Source: Oscillospiraceae bacterium
Lineage (GTDB): Bacteria > Bacillota > Clostridia > Oscillospirales > Oscillospiraceae
Assembly (NCBI GenBank): GCA_031261635.1
Contig: JAISJH010000083.1
Span: forward strand, 1 to 62,286
Length of the DNA: 62,286 nt
Direction of reading: 5' to 3'
The notes under the pieces are model-generated. The model was not told where the DNA came from and did no database searches. It was given only the letters and a program-made list of their open reading frames with translations. This document shows, piece after piece, positions 52,769-60,710 of this stretch. The number at the start of each line of letters is the position of its first letter. The first letter of the stretch is position 1. The position numbers and the translations under genes were made by a program.

Positions 52769-53542
52769 CTAAATCCCTTCTCCCGGCGGCAATATAGCCG
52801 GTTGCGGGGTTTCGTCGCTTCTTAGGATTTTGCTTAGGAACTGTTTGGTTCTGCTGTGTACGGGGTTTACGAAGAAATGTTCGGGAGTGCCTTCCTCGAC
52901 GATTTCGCCGTCGTCCATAAAGATTACGCGGTCGGCGACTTTCCGCGCGAAGCCCATCTCGTGGGTTACGACGACCATTGTGATGTTGCCGGTTGACAGC
53001 TCAATCATAACGTCAAGAACTTCCTGTATCATCTCGGGGTCAAGCGCGCTTGTAGGTTCGTCAAAAAGGATAATGTTAGGGTGCATATTGAGTGCGCGGG
53101 CTATAGCAACGCGCTGCTTCTGCCCGCCGGAGAGCTGCGACGGGTACGCGTGAGCTTTTTCCGCGAGGCCGACGCGCTCGAGGTACTGCATACCTGTAGC
53201 CTCGGCGGTTTTGCGGTCGACTTTCTGCACTTTAATAGGCGCGAGCGTCAAATTCGCAAGCACAGTCTTATGCGGGTAGAGGTTGAAGTCCTGAAAAACC
53301 ATAGCCGCGTCCTGCCGCACCTTGTTAATCGGCGCTCTGGGGTCGGTAACGTCAATGCCGTCGATGATGATAGTCCCGCTCGTGGCCTTTTCAAGCTGGT
53401 TCATACAGCGGATAAGTGTAGACTTACCGCTCCCGGAGGGACCGATAACAACGACTTTCTCACCGGGCTTGACGTGGAGGTTAATGTCCCTCAAAACCTC
53501 GTGCTTGCCAAAGTGTTTATGCAAATTTTGAACTTGAATCAA
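52769..53542 (-). CDS. glnQ: Amino-acid ABC transporter ATPase (GlnQ type)
   Basis: 257 residues from the chosen TTG. Walker [15 protein letters not shown]-loop [15 protein letters not shown], signature [15 protein letters not shown], Walker [16 protein letters not shown] and switch His in VVTHEMG. Homologous to GlnQ/HisP, so it energises polar amino-acid import. The open frame extends to 53605, but an upstream ATG overlaps the -10 box of the promoter, so the start is TTG 53542 with AGGGAG about 10 bases upstream. The gene is the first of the transporter group. Confidence 0.9.
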   Translation of the reverse strand: MIQVQNLHKHFGKHEVLRDINLHVKPGEKVVVIGPSGSGKSTLIRCMNQLEKATSGTIIIDGIDVTDPRAPINKVRQDAAMVFQDFNLYPHKTVLANLTLAPIKVQKVDRKTAEATGMQYLERVGLAEKAHAYPSQLSGGQKQRVAIARALNMHPNIILFDEPTSALDPEMIQEVLDVMIELSTGNITMVVVTHEMGFARKVADRVIFMDDGEIVEEGTPEHFFVNPVHSRTKQFLSKILRSDETPQPAILPPGEGI

Positions 53543-53576
53543 TAGCTCGTACTCCCTAATAAATGGTATCACTGTC

Positions 53577-53605
53577 ATTATAACACACCCGCACAAGAAT
53601 TGCAA
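53577..53605 (-). promoter_or_regulatory. Promoter of the ABC transporter ATPase gene
   Basis: Minus strand TTGCAA (53605-53600), 17 bases, TATAAT (53582-53577). The -10 box is directly followed by G, so the apparent ATG there cannot be the translation start. Confidence 0.75.
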
Positions 53606-54358
53606 GCAGTTTTTGACAGTTAACAGTTAGGACAGATAACAGTTAGCAAATATCAAATATCAGAGACGGTATGACAATTGATAATTGACAATGAATAATG
53701 AATAATTACGGGGGTTTGGACGGGGTTGCGCCCTGCGGGGACACCCCCCGCGCCTGCGGGCGCTTCCCCCCCTCTAAAGAGGGGGGCTTTGCAGGGTTTG
53801 GACGTGGTTACGCCGCGCACGGCGCGGGAACCACCCCGCCGCCTGCGGGCGGCACCCCTCCCAAGAGGGGAATGGGTTTGGACGGGGGTTACGTAGGGGC
53901 GGGTTTCAAACCCGCCCTCCCCCGCGCCGTGCGCGGGCGCGTCCATTCCCCTCTTGGGAGGGGTGCCGCGAAGCGGCGGGGTGGTTCCCCGCGCCGTGCG
54001 CGGCGCAACTCCCGTCCACCGTCCCGGCGCAATGCGCCGGGACAGGGCAGGGCGTTGCCCTGCCCGTGGTGCGCCCTCGGCGCACCGTCTTTGCGAAGCC
54101 GCCATTGCACTTGCGATACGTACCTATGAAATGCGGCGAAGCAATCCAGGGTTGACGTAGGCACCTGCGATACATACGTATGTTGTCCCCCCGGCACTGG
54201 ATTGCTTCGCACCTGTAACACCCTACGTATCGCGGGCTTACCGGTGCTTCGCAATGACGGGCGGGGCAAGCCCCGCCCTTACAAGGATTGTGCGTATACA
54301 ATTCACATTACGCAAGACGCGGGGCAGGTTTGAAACCCGCCCCTACACGCCACAACGT
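53606..54358. repeat. Long repeat block upstream of the 273-residue lipoprotein
   Basis: R3 (about 53624-53665), R4, CTCTAAAGAGGGG (53772-53784), two CCCCTCCCAAGAGGGG-type R5 palindromes, R2 at 53897-53918, CCGGCGCAATGCGCCGG, a complete R1 at 54087-54258, and R2 at 54324-54346. No gene is visible in about 750 bases. Confidence 0.84.
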
Positions 54359-54404
54359 ATATTGACTCCCGCGAGGCAATTGTACTCCCGCGAAAACGCG
54401 CTCC

Positions 54405-54433
54405 TTGACAATTTTCAACGCTTGTTGTATAAT
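54405..54433 (+). promoter_or_regulatory. Sigma-A promoter of the lipoprotein gene
   Basis: TTGACA at 54405-54410 and TATAAT at 54428-54433, a perfect match with 17 bases between, 31 bases before ATG. Confidence 0.86.
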
Positions 54434-54463
54434 ATACACATTACAATTTTGGAGGGACACACA

Positions 54464-55285
54464 ATGCGCGGTTTTACACGGTTCTGCATTACCACAAGAC
54501 GTATCCTACCGCTACTCCTCGCGGCGGTGTTGCTTGCTTCCTGCTCCGCTGACGGGGACGCTACCGGGGACGCTCCGGCTATTTTGTATACTGCGGTAAG
54601 CGCGTCAGGCGCGGAGGGTTTTGATTATACGATAGACGGCATAACGCGCAACTACACGCCCGACGATATTTTACTTATGGCGGAGGGAAAATTTACTGCC
54701 CTGCAAGTGGTTGATTATAACGGCGAATACTACATACCGCTGTCGCTGTATCCAGAGGCGGCGGGAGTTCCGCACGGCGATGTTTTGACGAAAGAGGGTA
54801 CTGATTACGTCCGAGCGGTCGCGGCGGGCGGAGTGCGCGGAGCGGTCTACGCAAACCAGTTCAACTCGCTTGCCCCCAACGATATTTTATATTTCGACAG
54901 CGTTGTAGCCGCTGAAAGCGACCTGCCGGGCTACCTTGAGACCTTGAAAAGCGATATGTCGCGCTCCTGCGACTTACTGGAGCGCGAACTTACGGAGAAC
55001 AGGGAGACGTTCAGCGGGGGACGCTTCGCCGCCTTGCCGACGGAAGCGATTGACGGCGCGCTCAACGAAATCCGAACAGGTATAGCCAACGCGCAAAACG
55101 CGCAGATTATGGGTCGCTACGTGATTTTCTACGACGCTCCGTACACTACGCTGCTGGATATCACGACACTGGAAGCCTACGGATTTTACCGGGGAGACGG
55201 CAAAGCGGAACTCCGGCGAATGAACTGGGACAGCCCGGATACGTTTTTGCACGGCTATTTAGTGGGACGGGACGCGTTACCGTGA
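54464..55285 (+). CDS. Lipoprotein of unknown function
   Basis: 273 residues. A twin-arginine-like start (TTRRILPLLLAAVLLAS) leads to lipobox LASC (Cys near residue 26). The mature part is acidic, with a repeated YTIDGITRNYTPDDI-style strand pattern and helices around DLPGYLETLKSDMSRSCDLL. No family recognised. ATG 54464 has GGAGGGA upstream; the longer open frame is repeat DNA. A promoter and repeat blocks on both sides make it a single-gene unit. Confidence 0.75.
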   Translation: MRGFTRFCITTRRILPLLLAAVLLASCSADGDATGDAPAILYTAVSASGAEGFDYTIDGITRNYTPDDILLMAEGKFTALQVVDYNGEYYIPLSLYPEAAGVPHGDVLTKEGTDYVRAVAAGGVRGAVYANQFNSLAPNDILYFDSVVAAESDLPGYLETLKSDMSRSCDLLERELTENRETFSGGRFAALPTEAIDGALNEIRTGIANAQNAQIMGRYVIFYDAPYTTLLDITTLEAYGFYRGDGKAELRRMNWDSPDTFLHGYLVGRDALP

Positions 55286-55661
55286 AAACCACGTCCCACG
55301 TCCTACGTCCTACGTCTCACGTCCCGGCGCCGTGCGCCGTCTTTGCGAGCGCCGCCGCACTTGCGATACGTAGTGTGTATAGGCGCGCGGCAACCCAGTG
55401 CCGGGAGCATAACATACGTATCTACGGTTTCCGGCACTGGATTGCTTCGCCGGTTTCAATGGTACGTATCTCACGCTTACCGCGGCTCGCAAAGACGGCG
55501 CACGGCGCCGGGACGTTGGACGGCGCACAGCGCCGGGACGATTGGACGATTGGACGGGGGAGGGCGGGTTTGAAACCCGCCCCTACGTTTGCGCTGTGTA
55601 ATGCCTCCGGCGCAACCAAGCGTCCAACCCCCCGCAACTGTTATTTGTTATTTGTTAACTG
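55286..55661. repeat. Repeat block (R1, R2, R3)
   Basis: GC palindromes and CGTCCCACGTCC-like runs, R1 at 55339-55496, R2 near 55562-55583, and R3 to 55661. The last codons of the C39-like gene (AVNS and stop) lie in R3. Confidence 0.84.
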
Positions 55662-56591
55662 TTAACTGTTAACTGCTTTTGCCGCTATGAACAGCATATC
55701 GTTGTCGGCGGGGTCGTCGCCGAAGAAGTTGTACATTGTGAAGTTATAGATGAAGCGTTCCGCGCCGTAAACTCCGTAGCCGTCCTGGTTGTGGTCGGTG
55801 GTGTCGTAGGGGTCGGCTACAATGATTACGTCGTCGCCCTCGTAGTCGTCGGTACCCATTGTGTCGTAGCCTATGATGACCTGCCAGTGACCGCCCCAGT
55901 CGTTCCAGCAGATTAGGACGGGCGTGCCGTCGTTTATGTAGTCGCGGATTGTCGAGAGGTGGAACTCGTCGTAGACGCTCTCGCCTAGGTCGCGCGTAGT
56001 GGTCAGCTCGAAGCCGCCGATAGCGTCAAAAATCGCGATTTCCTGGTCAAGCGAGGTCGCGCTCGGAGCGTCGCCCTGCGGACGGAGTTTCGCGAGCGTC
56101 CCCTCGTCGTTGTCGCCGAGTTTGCCGAAGTAGTCAATAACCGTCAACGCGGCGGCCACTCCGCAGGACCACTCGTTCGTCTGCTGAATGGTCTTGTATT
56201 TTGGCAAAATCGTCAGCGTGTCGGTGGACGTCATATTGTAAAAATCGAGGCGCGAAAAGTACGGCGAGTCGGTATGGTCGCCGGCGCGTTCGACAGAATC
56301 GGCTCCGTCCTCCGGCGAAGTATCCGCGCCGTAGGCAATTTTCATCTCGTCGGAATAATTCCCCGAGGTTGCGGAAACGGCTCCGGCTTCGGGAGTTGCT
56401 TCAGAAGCGGCGTTAGAAGCAGCCTCGGGAGTAGCGTCAGGAGTAGCGTCGGAGGCGGGAGGAGCGTCAGCCGCTGAAGTGGCGTCGGCGTTAGCGGGAG
56501 GCGTAGCGCCGTCCCCGGAGCTATCGGAACAGCCCGCAAACAGCGACAAGGCAAGAACAAGGGAAAGCGCAAGAGCAATGGCGTTTTTCAA
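55662..56591 (-). CDS. Secreted C39-like cysteine peptidase lipoprotein
   Basis: 309 residues. Signal peptide and lipobox FAGC (Cys near 21), a long Ala/Pro/Thr/Glu-rich linker (about 27-95), then a papain-like domain: QTNEWSCGVAAALTVIDYFG with the catalytic Cys, the His in WGGHWQVIIGYD and Asp in ADPYDTTDH. The architecture matches bacteriocin-processing C39-like and other bacterial papain-like peptidases anchored outside the cell. TTG 56591 is chosen because AAAGGA lies upstream and it starts the signal peptide. The C-terminal residues are encoded by R3 repeat sequence. Confidence 0.82.
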   Translation of the reverse strand: MKNAIALALSLVLALSLFAGCSDSSGDGATPPANADATSAADAPPASDATPDATPEAASNAASEATPEAGAVSATSGNYSDEMKIAYGADTSPEDGADSVERAGDHTDSPYFSRLDFYNMTSTDTLTILPKYKTIQQTNEWSCGVAAALTVIDYFGKLGDNDEGTLAKLRPQGDAPSATSLDQEIAIFDAIGGFELTTTRDLGESVYDEFHLSTIRDYINDGTPVLICWNDWGGHWQVIIGYDTMGTDDYEGDDVIIVADPYDTTDHNQDGYGVYGAERFIYNFTMYNFFGDDPADNDMLFIAAKAVNS

Positions 56592-56639
56592 TTTGGTTTT
56601 TCCTTTCTGTCGGTACAAGTTGTGTATAGAACGCCGTAT

Positions 56640-56668
56640 ATCATACCACAATCAAAGGGGAATTGCAA
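56640..56668 (-). promoter_or_regulatory. Promoter of the C39-like peptidase gene
   Basis: Minus strand TTGCAA (56668-56663), 17 bases, TATGAT (56645-56640), 48 bases before the TTG start. It is similar to the glnQ promoter, including the TTGCAATTC start. Confidence 0.7.
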
Positions 56669-56675
56669 GTGTTAT

Positions 56676-56778
56676 TTTCAGTTTACAGTTATCAAATATC
56701 AAATATCAGAGACGAGAGTTCGGACGCAACCAACGTCTAAACCTTCATCTCTGATATTTGATATTTGATTTCTGTTAT
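56676..56778. repeat. Minimal R3 inverted pair
   Basis: R3 at 56680-56714 and inverted R3 at 56746-56775 flank a 30-base centre with GTTCGGACGCAACCAACGTC and no R1 or R2. It is the smallest element of the family and the most rightward one in the window. Confidence 0.86.
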
Positions 56779-57939
56779 TTATGTTATCAGCTTCGCGATT
56801 GCGGCTTTGTAGCGTGGCTCGTTGCGTATTGGGGCGAGACCCGGGTCAGTTTCCAAACGTTCGATTTCCGTTTCGCGCAGGGGTTTTTCGACGTTCTCAA
56901 TGGTAGTGCTTCCGTCCTCGTTAGTATTATAGCGTCTGGTTGAAATTATTTCCGAACGGTCGGTTGCTAAGAGCGCCTCAATCTGCGCTTCAAAATAGTC
57001 GAGAGCCTTCTCAATCTTTCCGGCCTTGATATGGACTTGCACGAGGCGGGAGTAAACGTAAGCCCATTGCGGTTTTTGGTTCGGAGTGCCGAGCTGTGCC
57101 AGTTCCTGCAAAGGAATAAGCCGCGTCGATAATTCCGCAAATTCGTCGCCGTTTATAAACCCGAAGTCATACGCCCAGTGGATATAATCCCAAAACGGCG
57201 TCTGAGTGAACATCGCAAATTGCGCGGTTGCGGCTCTGAACGGCTCGAGCAGTTCCCGGGCTTTATCGGGGTCAATTTGTTTTAACAATTCGGGCGTTGT
57301 GAAATCGTGGTCAACGCAGTATTTTTTCGTAACTAAAAGCGCGTGGTCTATTTCGTGCTGCAAACGCCACGGGTCAACCAGCGAAGTTTGGTCAAGCAGC
57401 TCGCGCGCCTCGTCAAACTCAAAGACTGACTGCAAAGTGCTAATCAGGTCGCCGGTTACTTTCTTTCTAAGTTCGCTGTCCGCGGAGTTTTCAAGAATAT
57501 GCCTGAATATTGGTATCAACGAGCGGCGTATTTGTTCCTGCTCCTCAACGGTTTTGCCGAGCTGCGTCAAGTCCAGTGCTAGGGCATATTCGTACTGAAC
57601 CTCCCAGTTATGCGGGAACTCGCGCGACAATTCCTCCCAGAGCTTGGCTACAGGCTCGTAACCCGTGAAGGATTGTTGTTGCTTATACTCCCGCGTCCAT
57701 TTTTTCGCGTCCTCAATGCGCTTTTCGCTGCGGATTACGCCCATTCCGAGGAGTTCCTCCGTGCTGACTTCACAAAAAGTCGCGATTGCCGGAAGTAGCG
57801 TAATATCGGGGAAATTGTCGCCGCGCTCCCACTTGGAGATTGCCTGCGCGGAAACGCCGAGCTTGTTCGCAAGCTCCTCCTGCGTGAGGTCAAGCGAACG
57901 CCGAAGCCTTTTGAGATTGTCCGAGATGTGTATTGACAT
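56779..57939 (-). CDS. XRE-family regulator with helical repeat C-terminus
   Basis: 386 residues. Residues 5-62 form a helix-turn-helix of the XRE/Cro type: LKRLRRSLDLTQEELANKLG and VSAQAISKWERGDNFPDITL. The remainder is helical, with TPR-like pairs that could bind a small ligand or peptide. ATG 57939 has GGTGGAG upstream. The repeat-free region begins beyond it. An inverted repeat over its own -35 box suggests autoregulation. The targets are not known. Confidence 0.87.
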   Translation of the reverse strand: MSIHISDNLKRLRRSLDLTQEELANKLGVSAQAISKWERGDNFPDITLLPAIATFCEVSTEELLGMGVIRSEKRIEDAKKWTREYKQQQSFTGYEPVAKLWEELSREFPHNWEVQYEYALALDLTQLGKTVEEQEQIRRSLIPIFRHILENSADSELRKKVTGDLISTLQSVFEFDEARELLDQTSLVDPWRLQHEIDHALLVTKKYCVDHDFTTPELLKQIDPDKARELLEPFRAATAQFAMFTQTPFWDYIHWAYDFGFINGDEFAELSTRLIPLQELAQLGTPNQKPQWAYVYSRLVQVHIKAGKIEKALDYFEAQIEALLATDRSEIISTRRYNTNEDGSTTIENVEKPLRETEIERLETDPGLAPIRNEPRYKAAIAKLIT

Positions 57940-57965
57940 AATGTCTCCACCGCCTTTCGATATTG

Positions 57966-58005
57966 ATTATACCACAGCGCACGGCACTATACAATAGAGC
58001 CGTGC
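57966..58005 (-). promoter_or_regulatory. Promoter and operator-like palindrome of the XRE gene
   Basis: Minus strand TTGTAT (57994-57989), 17 bases, TATAAT (57971-57966). An inverted repeat at 57979-58005 (GCACGGCaCTAT, ACA, ATAGaGCCGTGC) is centred on the -35 box, a usual site for repression by an XRE regulator. Read on the other strand the same stem precedes a T-run, so it may also act as a terminator. Confidence 0.72.
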
Positions 58006-58424
58006 GAGAGATTTTTTCTAGCGACGGTTGAAATTCGGCTTAGTCCTGAAATTTGGAATAAAGCGCGAGAAGTAATAATCAAGCACCGTTGCCAAGACGT
58101 TGGCTGTGGTGCTTAATGTTTATGAAAAAGATTTCTCAAAGTGGCAGATTTCACGATTTTTCTGTCGTCTACTTAATGAAGGCGTCCCAAAGGTGTAGCT
58201 TGACAACCGAATAAAACTCCCCAACACAACACCGTCACCCGAGCGGCTATCCCTCCAATTGGCAACCGGAGCCGCGAGCACACAAACGCGGCGTGGTTAC
58301 ATCGCGCCGCGTAGGAAAGAAAGACCTAAAACCAAAAAAGTCGGTACCGGACTTTTTGAAGAAAAGGTTATAATGAGAGTGTTGAAGCAGACAATTCTAC
58401 ATTGCCACGAAAGGAGTTTTCACA
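58006..58424. other. Gene-free region at the edge of a mobile element remnant
   Basis: No intact gene and no R1-R5 repeat. AAGCACC...GGTGCTT at 58081-58114 can fold with imperfect arms. AAAAAGTC, GGTACC, GGACTTTTT (58335-58357) is a near-palindrome that could act as a bidirectional terminator. The rest holds decayed sequence of unknown origin. Confidence 0.55.
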
Positions 58425-58862
58425 ATGACAGGTAGCCTACAAATAAAGAAAACTAAAGCGGTAAAGAGTAGACTTGTCCTAAAACCTCAAGAACATCGTT
58501 CGGCAATCGCTACAAGAAGCGGTCAATCGTTGAAAAGGACACCACAAAAACAGCGTCAAGTTACCGCTCGTTTCCCCAAACCACAGAAGTCCGCGATATG
58601 CTCTTAGCCCTCAAAGCCGTAGAAGCAGAAAACCGCCAACTATTCGGAAGCGGGTACCACGACTGCGAGGATATTTTCAAGTTGGACAATGGCGCGCCAT
58701 TCCTGCGCTTCTCTGCTGATTTCGTTAGGGTTTAGCTTGAAAGATATTCAAGAGTGGTTAGGTCACGCAGACATAACCCTAACCGCTAATATCTACTCTC
58801 ACCTCGACACGAAGCGCAAGCAGGGGATAGCCGATAGTCTGGCGTCCGCAGTAACCGCATAG
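58425..58862 (+). pseudogene. Tyrosine integrase remnant
   Basis: AGGAG precedes an ATG giving MTGSLQIKKTK, like the start of phage and ICE integrases, but the frame soon shifts. A later frame reads DMLLALKAVEAENRQLFG and YHDCEDIFKLDNG; another gives RHSCASLLISLGFSLKDIQE, then WLGHADITLTANIYSHLD and a stop at 58860. The C-terminal active-site H and the Tyr of the IYSHLD run remain, but the stretch between the two segments is deleted, including the conserved R of the HDLRH-type site. It is not functional. Confidence 0.82.
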
Positions 58863-58934
58863 AAAAATCGTGCTCCCACATTAGAACAAGCATTAGAACA
58901 AGGGCAAAATCGGGGCTGTTTTTAGAACAGCAAA

Positions 58935-58965
58935 AACCCTCACAAACTTAGAGCCTGTAAGGGTT
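58935..58965. terminator. Hairpin, possible element-end terminator
   Basis: AACCCTCACA (58935-58944) pairs with TGTAAGGGTT (58956-58965) with one mismatch and an 11-base loop. It lies between the integrase remnant and a tRNA fragment, as is common at the ends of integrated elements. It has no T-run, so termination is uncertain. Confidence 0.45.
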
Positions 58966-58972
58966 CGCGCAT

Positions 58973-59017
58973 TGGTTGCGGGGGCTGGATTTGAACCAAC
59001 GACCTCCGGGTTATGAG
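58973..59017 (-). pseudogene. 3' half of a tRNA-fMet gene (attachment-site remnant)
   Basis: Read on the minus strand, the anticodon loop CTCATAA (CAU), the 3' anticodon stem, variable loop, T arm GTTGGTTCAAATCCAGC, acceptor strand CCCCCGCA and CCA match the last 45 bases of initiator tRNA. The 5' half beyond 59017 (GTCGCTCGTTGCA) is only vaguely similar, so no complete tRNA can fold. Integrating elements that target a tRNA commonly leave such a 3' copy, next to the integrase. This is therefore a likely att-site scar. Confidence 0.75.
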
Positions 59018-59260
59018 TGCAACGAGCGACATCCCAAGCAGTCTCTTAACGTCCCATCTGTTCTCTTATAAACCCTAGTGTTCATCGGCATTTGAGGCAC
59101 TTCGAAGTGGCAAAACTGGCACCGACGCAGACGGGTCTTGAACCCGTCAAAATATCGAAATTCCGGATAAAATTTAGAACAAGTTTAGAACAAGCCTATT
59201 CCTACAGACGTCAAAACGAATTTTTCCGGTTTCATCAAATTTTTTATTTCACCATTTCAC
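59018..59260. other. Intergenic region, no gene
   Basis: Holds a decayed tRNA 5' half and the run TTTAGAACAAGTTTAGAACA at 59175-59194, nearly identical to a TTAGAACAAGCATTAGAACA run at about 58881-58901 on the other side of the tRNA fragment. ACGGGTCTTGAACCCGT (59139-59155) is a small palindrome. No coding region is seen. Confidence 0.55.
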
Positions 59261-59289
59261 TTGACAAGAGTAAAATGGTGTGGTACAAT
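59261..59289 (+). promoter_or_regulatory. Sigma-A promoter of the AlbA_2 gene
   Basis: TTGACA at 59261-59266 and TACAAT at 59284-59289, 17 bases apart. ATTTCACCATTTCACTTG upstream and GAAAAAATGAAATGGAGGTG downstream show ATTTCA/TGAAAT inverted runs that may bind a regulator. Confidence 0.78.
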
Positions 59290-59318
59290 AGTGAAAAAAT
59301 GAAATGGAGGTGAAATCA

Positions 59319-60626
59319 ATGCTGGAAAACGAAAATGTCGAATTTAAGCGGGAGTATACGCCGGATATTAAGAAAGAAGTTGCCGCCTTTGCGAACTCCG
59401 GCGGAGGTGTCATTTATGTTGGGCGCGATGACGGCGGCAAGCCGTATCCGCTGATTGATGCTGACGAGACGCTGACGCAAGTTACGAACAGCGTTCGCGA
59501 CGGCATTTTGCCCGATGTGACGATGTTCATACATTACGAGGTTTCAGACAGCGAAATCGCTGTCACCGTTCGGGAGGGAACGAACAAACCATACTATTTA
59601 GCTGACAAAGGCTTGAAGCCCTCCGGCGTATATGTGCGGCAAGGTGCGTCAAGCGTTCCGGCAAGTTTTGAGCGAATCCGCGAGATGATAAAGCTGACTG
59701 ACGGAGATAAATTTGAAACCGCGCGTTCGCTGACGCAAAATCTGACTTTCAAGGAAACCGCAGAGGAATTTTCGCGCTGTAACCTTGCTTTCGGCGAGAG
59801 CCAAATGCGGACTCTCGGAATTATCGCCGCGGATGGGTTGTACACCAATTTGGGGCTGCTTCTGTCCGACCAATGTGTTCACACGGTCAAGTTCGCGGTA
59901 TTCAGCGGCACCCAAAAGCGTGAGTTCAAAACTCGAAAAGAAGTCGAGGGTTCTGTGCTTCGGCAAATGCGTTCTGCTTTTGATTTTATGAGCTTGTCGA
60001 ATAATCTCGCCGCTGCGTTCTCGGGACTTGACCGTATTGAGCAGTTCGACTATCCGGAGGAGGCGGTTCGCGAAGCAATGCTCAACGCGATTATCCACCG
60101 CGAGTACGCGTTTTCGGGAAGCATAATCGTCAATATTTACGATGACCGAATGGAGTTCGTATCGCTGGGCGGCTTAATGCCGGGGCTTCAAACCGAGGAT
60201 TTGTTCATGGGTGTCTCGCAGCCGCGCAATGAAAAACTCGCGAACGTATTCTATCGTTTGAAGCACATCGAAGCGTATGGCACGGGACTTCGCCGCATTA
60301 TGCAGTTCTACGAGGAGCTCGAAGTAAAACCCGAAATCAAGGCAACTCACGGAGCGTTTATGCTGACCCTGCCAAATATGAACTATGCTCGCCCGCTCCG
60401 CGCAAAGCAAAAAGCGGAGTTAAAACCGCAGCACAAAGCCGTGCTTGACTATTTGCGAATGAATAGCACGATAACGAACGAAACTGTGCAGCGGCTTCTC
60501 GGGGTTAAGCAAACCCGAGCGTATGCGGTTATCAAGGAACTGCTAAGCGCGGGACTAATCGTTAAGCGAAGTTCCGGCAGAGATGACAGCGAGTATGTTA
60601 TAGCCGCTAAAGATGGCGTAGTATAG
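59319..60626 (+). CDS. AlbA_2/Schlafen-type regulator with ATPase-like and HTH domains
   Basis: 435 residues. N-terminal AlbA_2 domain: ENENVEFKREYTPDIKKEVA and AFANSGGGVIYVGRDDGG, DNA/RNA-binding. The middle AMLNAIIHREYAFSGSIIVN and YDDRMEFVSLGGLMPGLQ match the HATPase_c_4 fold. The C-terminus is a winged HTH (LDYLRMNSTITNETVQRLLG). Such proteins are common on mobile elements as transcription factors or helicase-like defence proteins. ATG 59319 has TGGAGGTG 8 bases upstream; the earlier ATG at 59304 is within that site. Confidence 0.85.
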   Translation: MLENENVEFKREYTPDIKKEVAAFANSGGGVIYVGRDDGGKPYPLIDADETLTQVTNSVRDGILPDVTMFIHYEVSDSEIAVTVREGTNKPYYLADKGLKPSGVYVRQGASSVPASFERIREMIKLTDGDKFETARSLTQNLTFKETAEEFSRCNLAFGESQMRTLGIIAADGLYTNLGLLLSDQCVHTVKFAVFSGTQKREFKTRKEVEGSVLRQMRSAFDFMSLSNNLAAAFSGLDRIEQFDYPEEAVREAMLNAIIHREYAFSGSIIVNIYDDRMEFVSLGGLMPGLQTEDLFMGVSQPRNEKLANVFYRLKHIEAYGTGLRRIMQFYEELEVKPEIKATHGAFMLTLPNMNYARPLRAKQKAELKPQHKAVLDYLRMNSTITNETVQRLLGVKQTRAYAVIKELLSAGLIVKRSSGRDDSEYVIAAKDGVV

Positions 60627-60657
60627 AGAGTTGACAACCTCTAATGGAAATAGGGGC

Positions 60658-60686
60658 TTGCATTTCTGTAAGAAATAGTGTATACT
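60658..60686 (+). promoter_or_regulatory. Promoter of the abiE pair
   Basis: TTGCAT at 60658-60663 and TATACT at 60681-60686 with 17 bases between, 25 bases before ATG 60711. A long palindrome covers the -10 box. Confidence 0.78.
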
Positions 60687-60695
60687 ATTTCTTAC
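60668..60695. promoter_or_regulatory. Perfect 12-base inverted repeat over the abiE -10 box
   Basis: GTAAGAAATAGT and ACTATTTCTTAC are exact inverse copies with a 4-base GTAT centre. AbiEi-type antitoxins repress their own operon by binding inverted repeats in the promoter, so this is a probable operator for the protein encoded 16 bases downstream. Confidence 0.85.
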
Positions 60696-60710
60696 AAGGC
60701 GGTGAGCAAT

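Noticed and set aside
1-56778. Could the repeat blocks be CRISPR arrays?
   Set aside because: Repeats are not regularly spaced, have no unique spacers of constant length, and no cas gene is present.
58973-59060. Complete tRNA-Met gene
   Set aside because: Only the 3' half matches; the 5' half cannot form acceptor or D stems.
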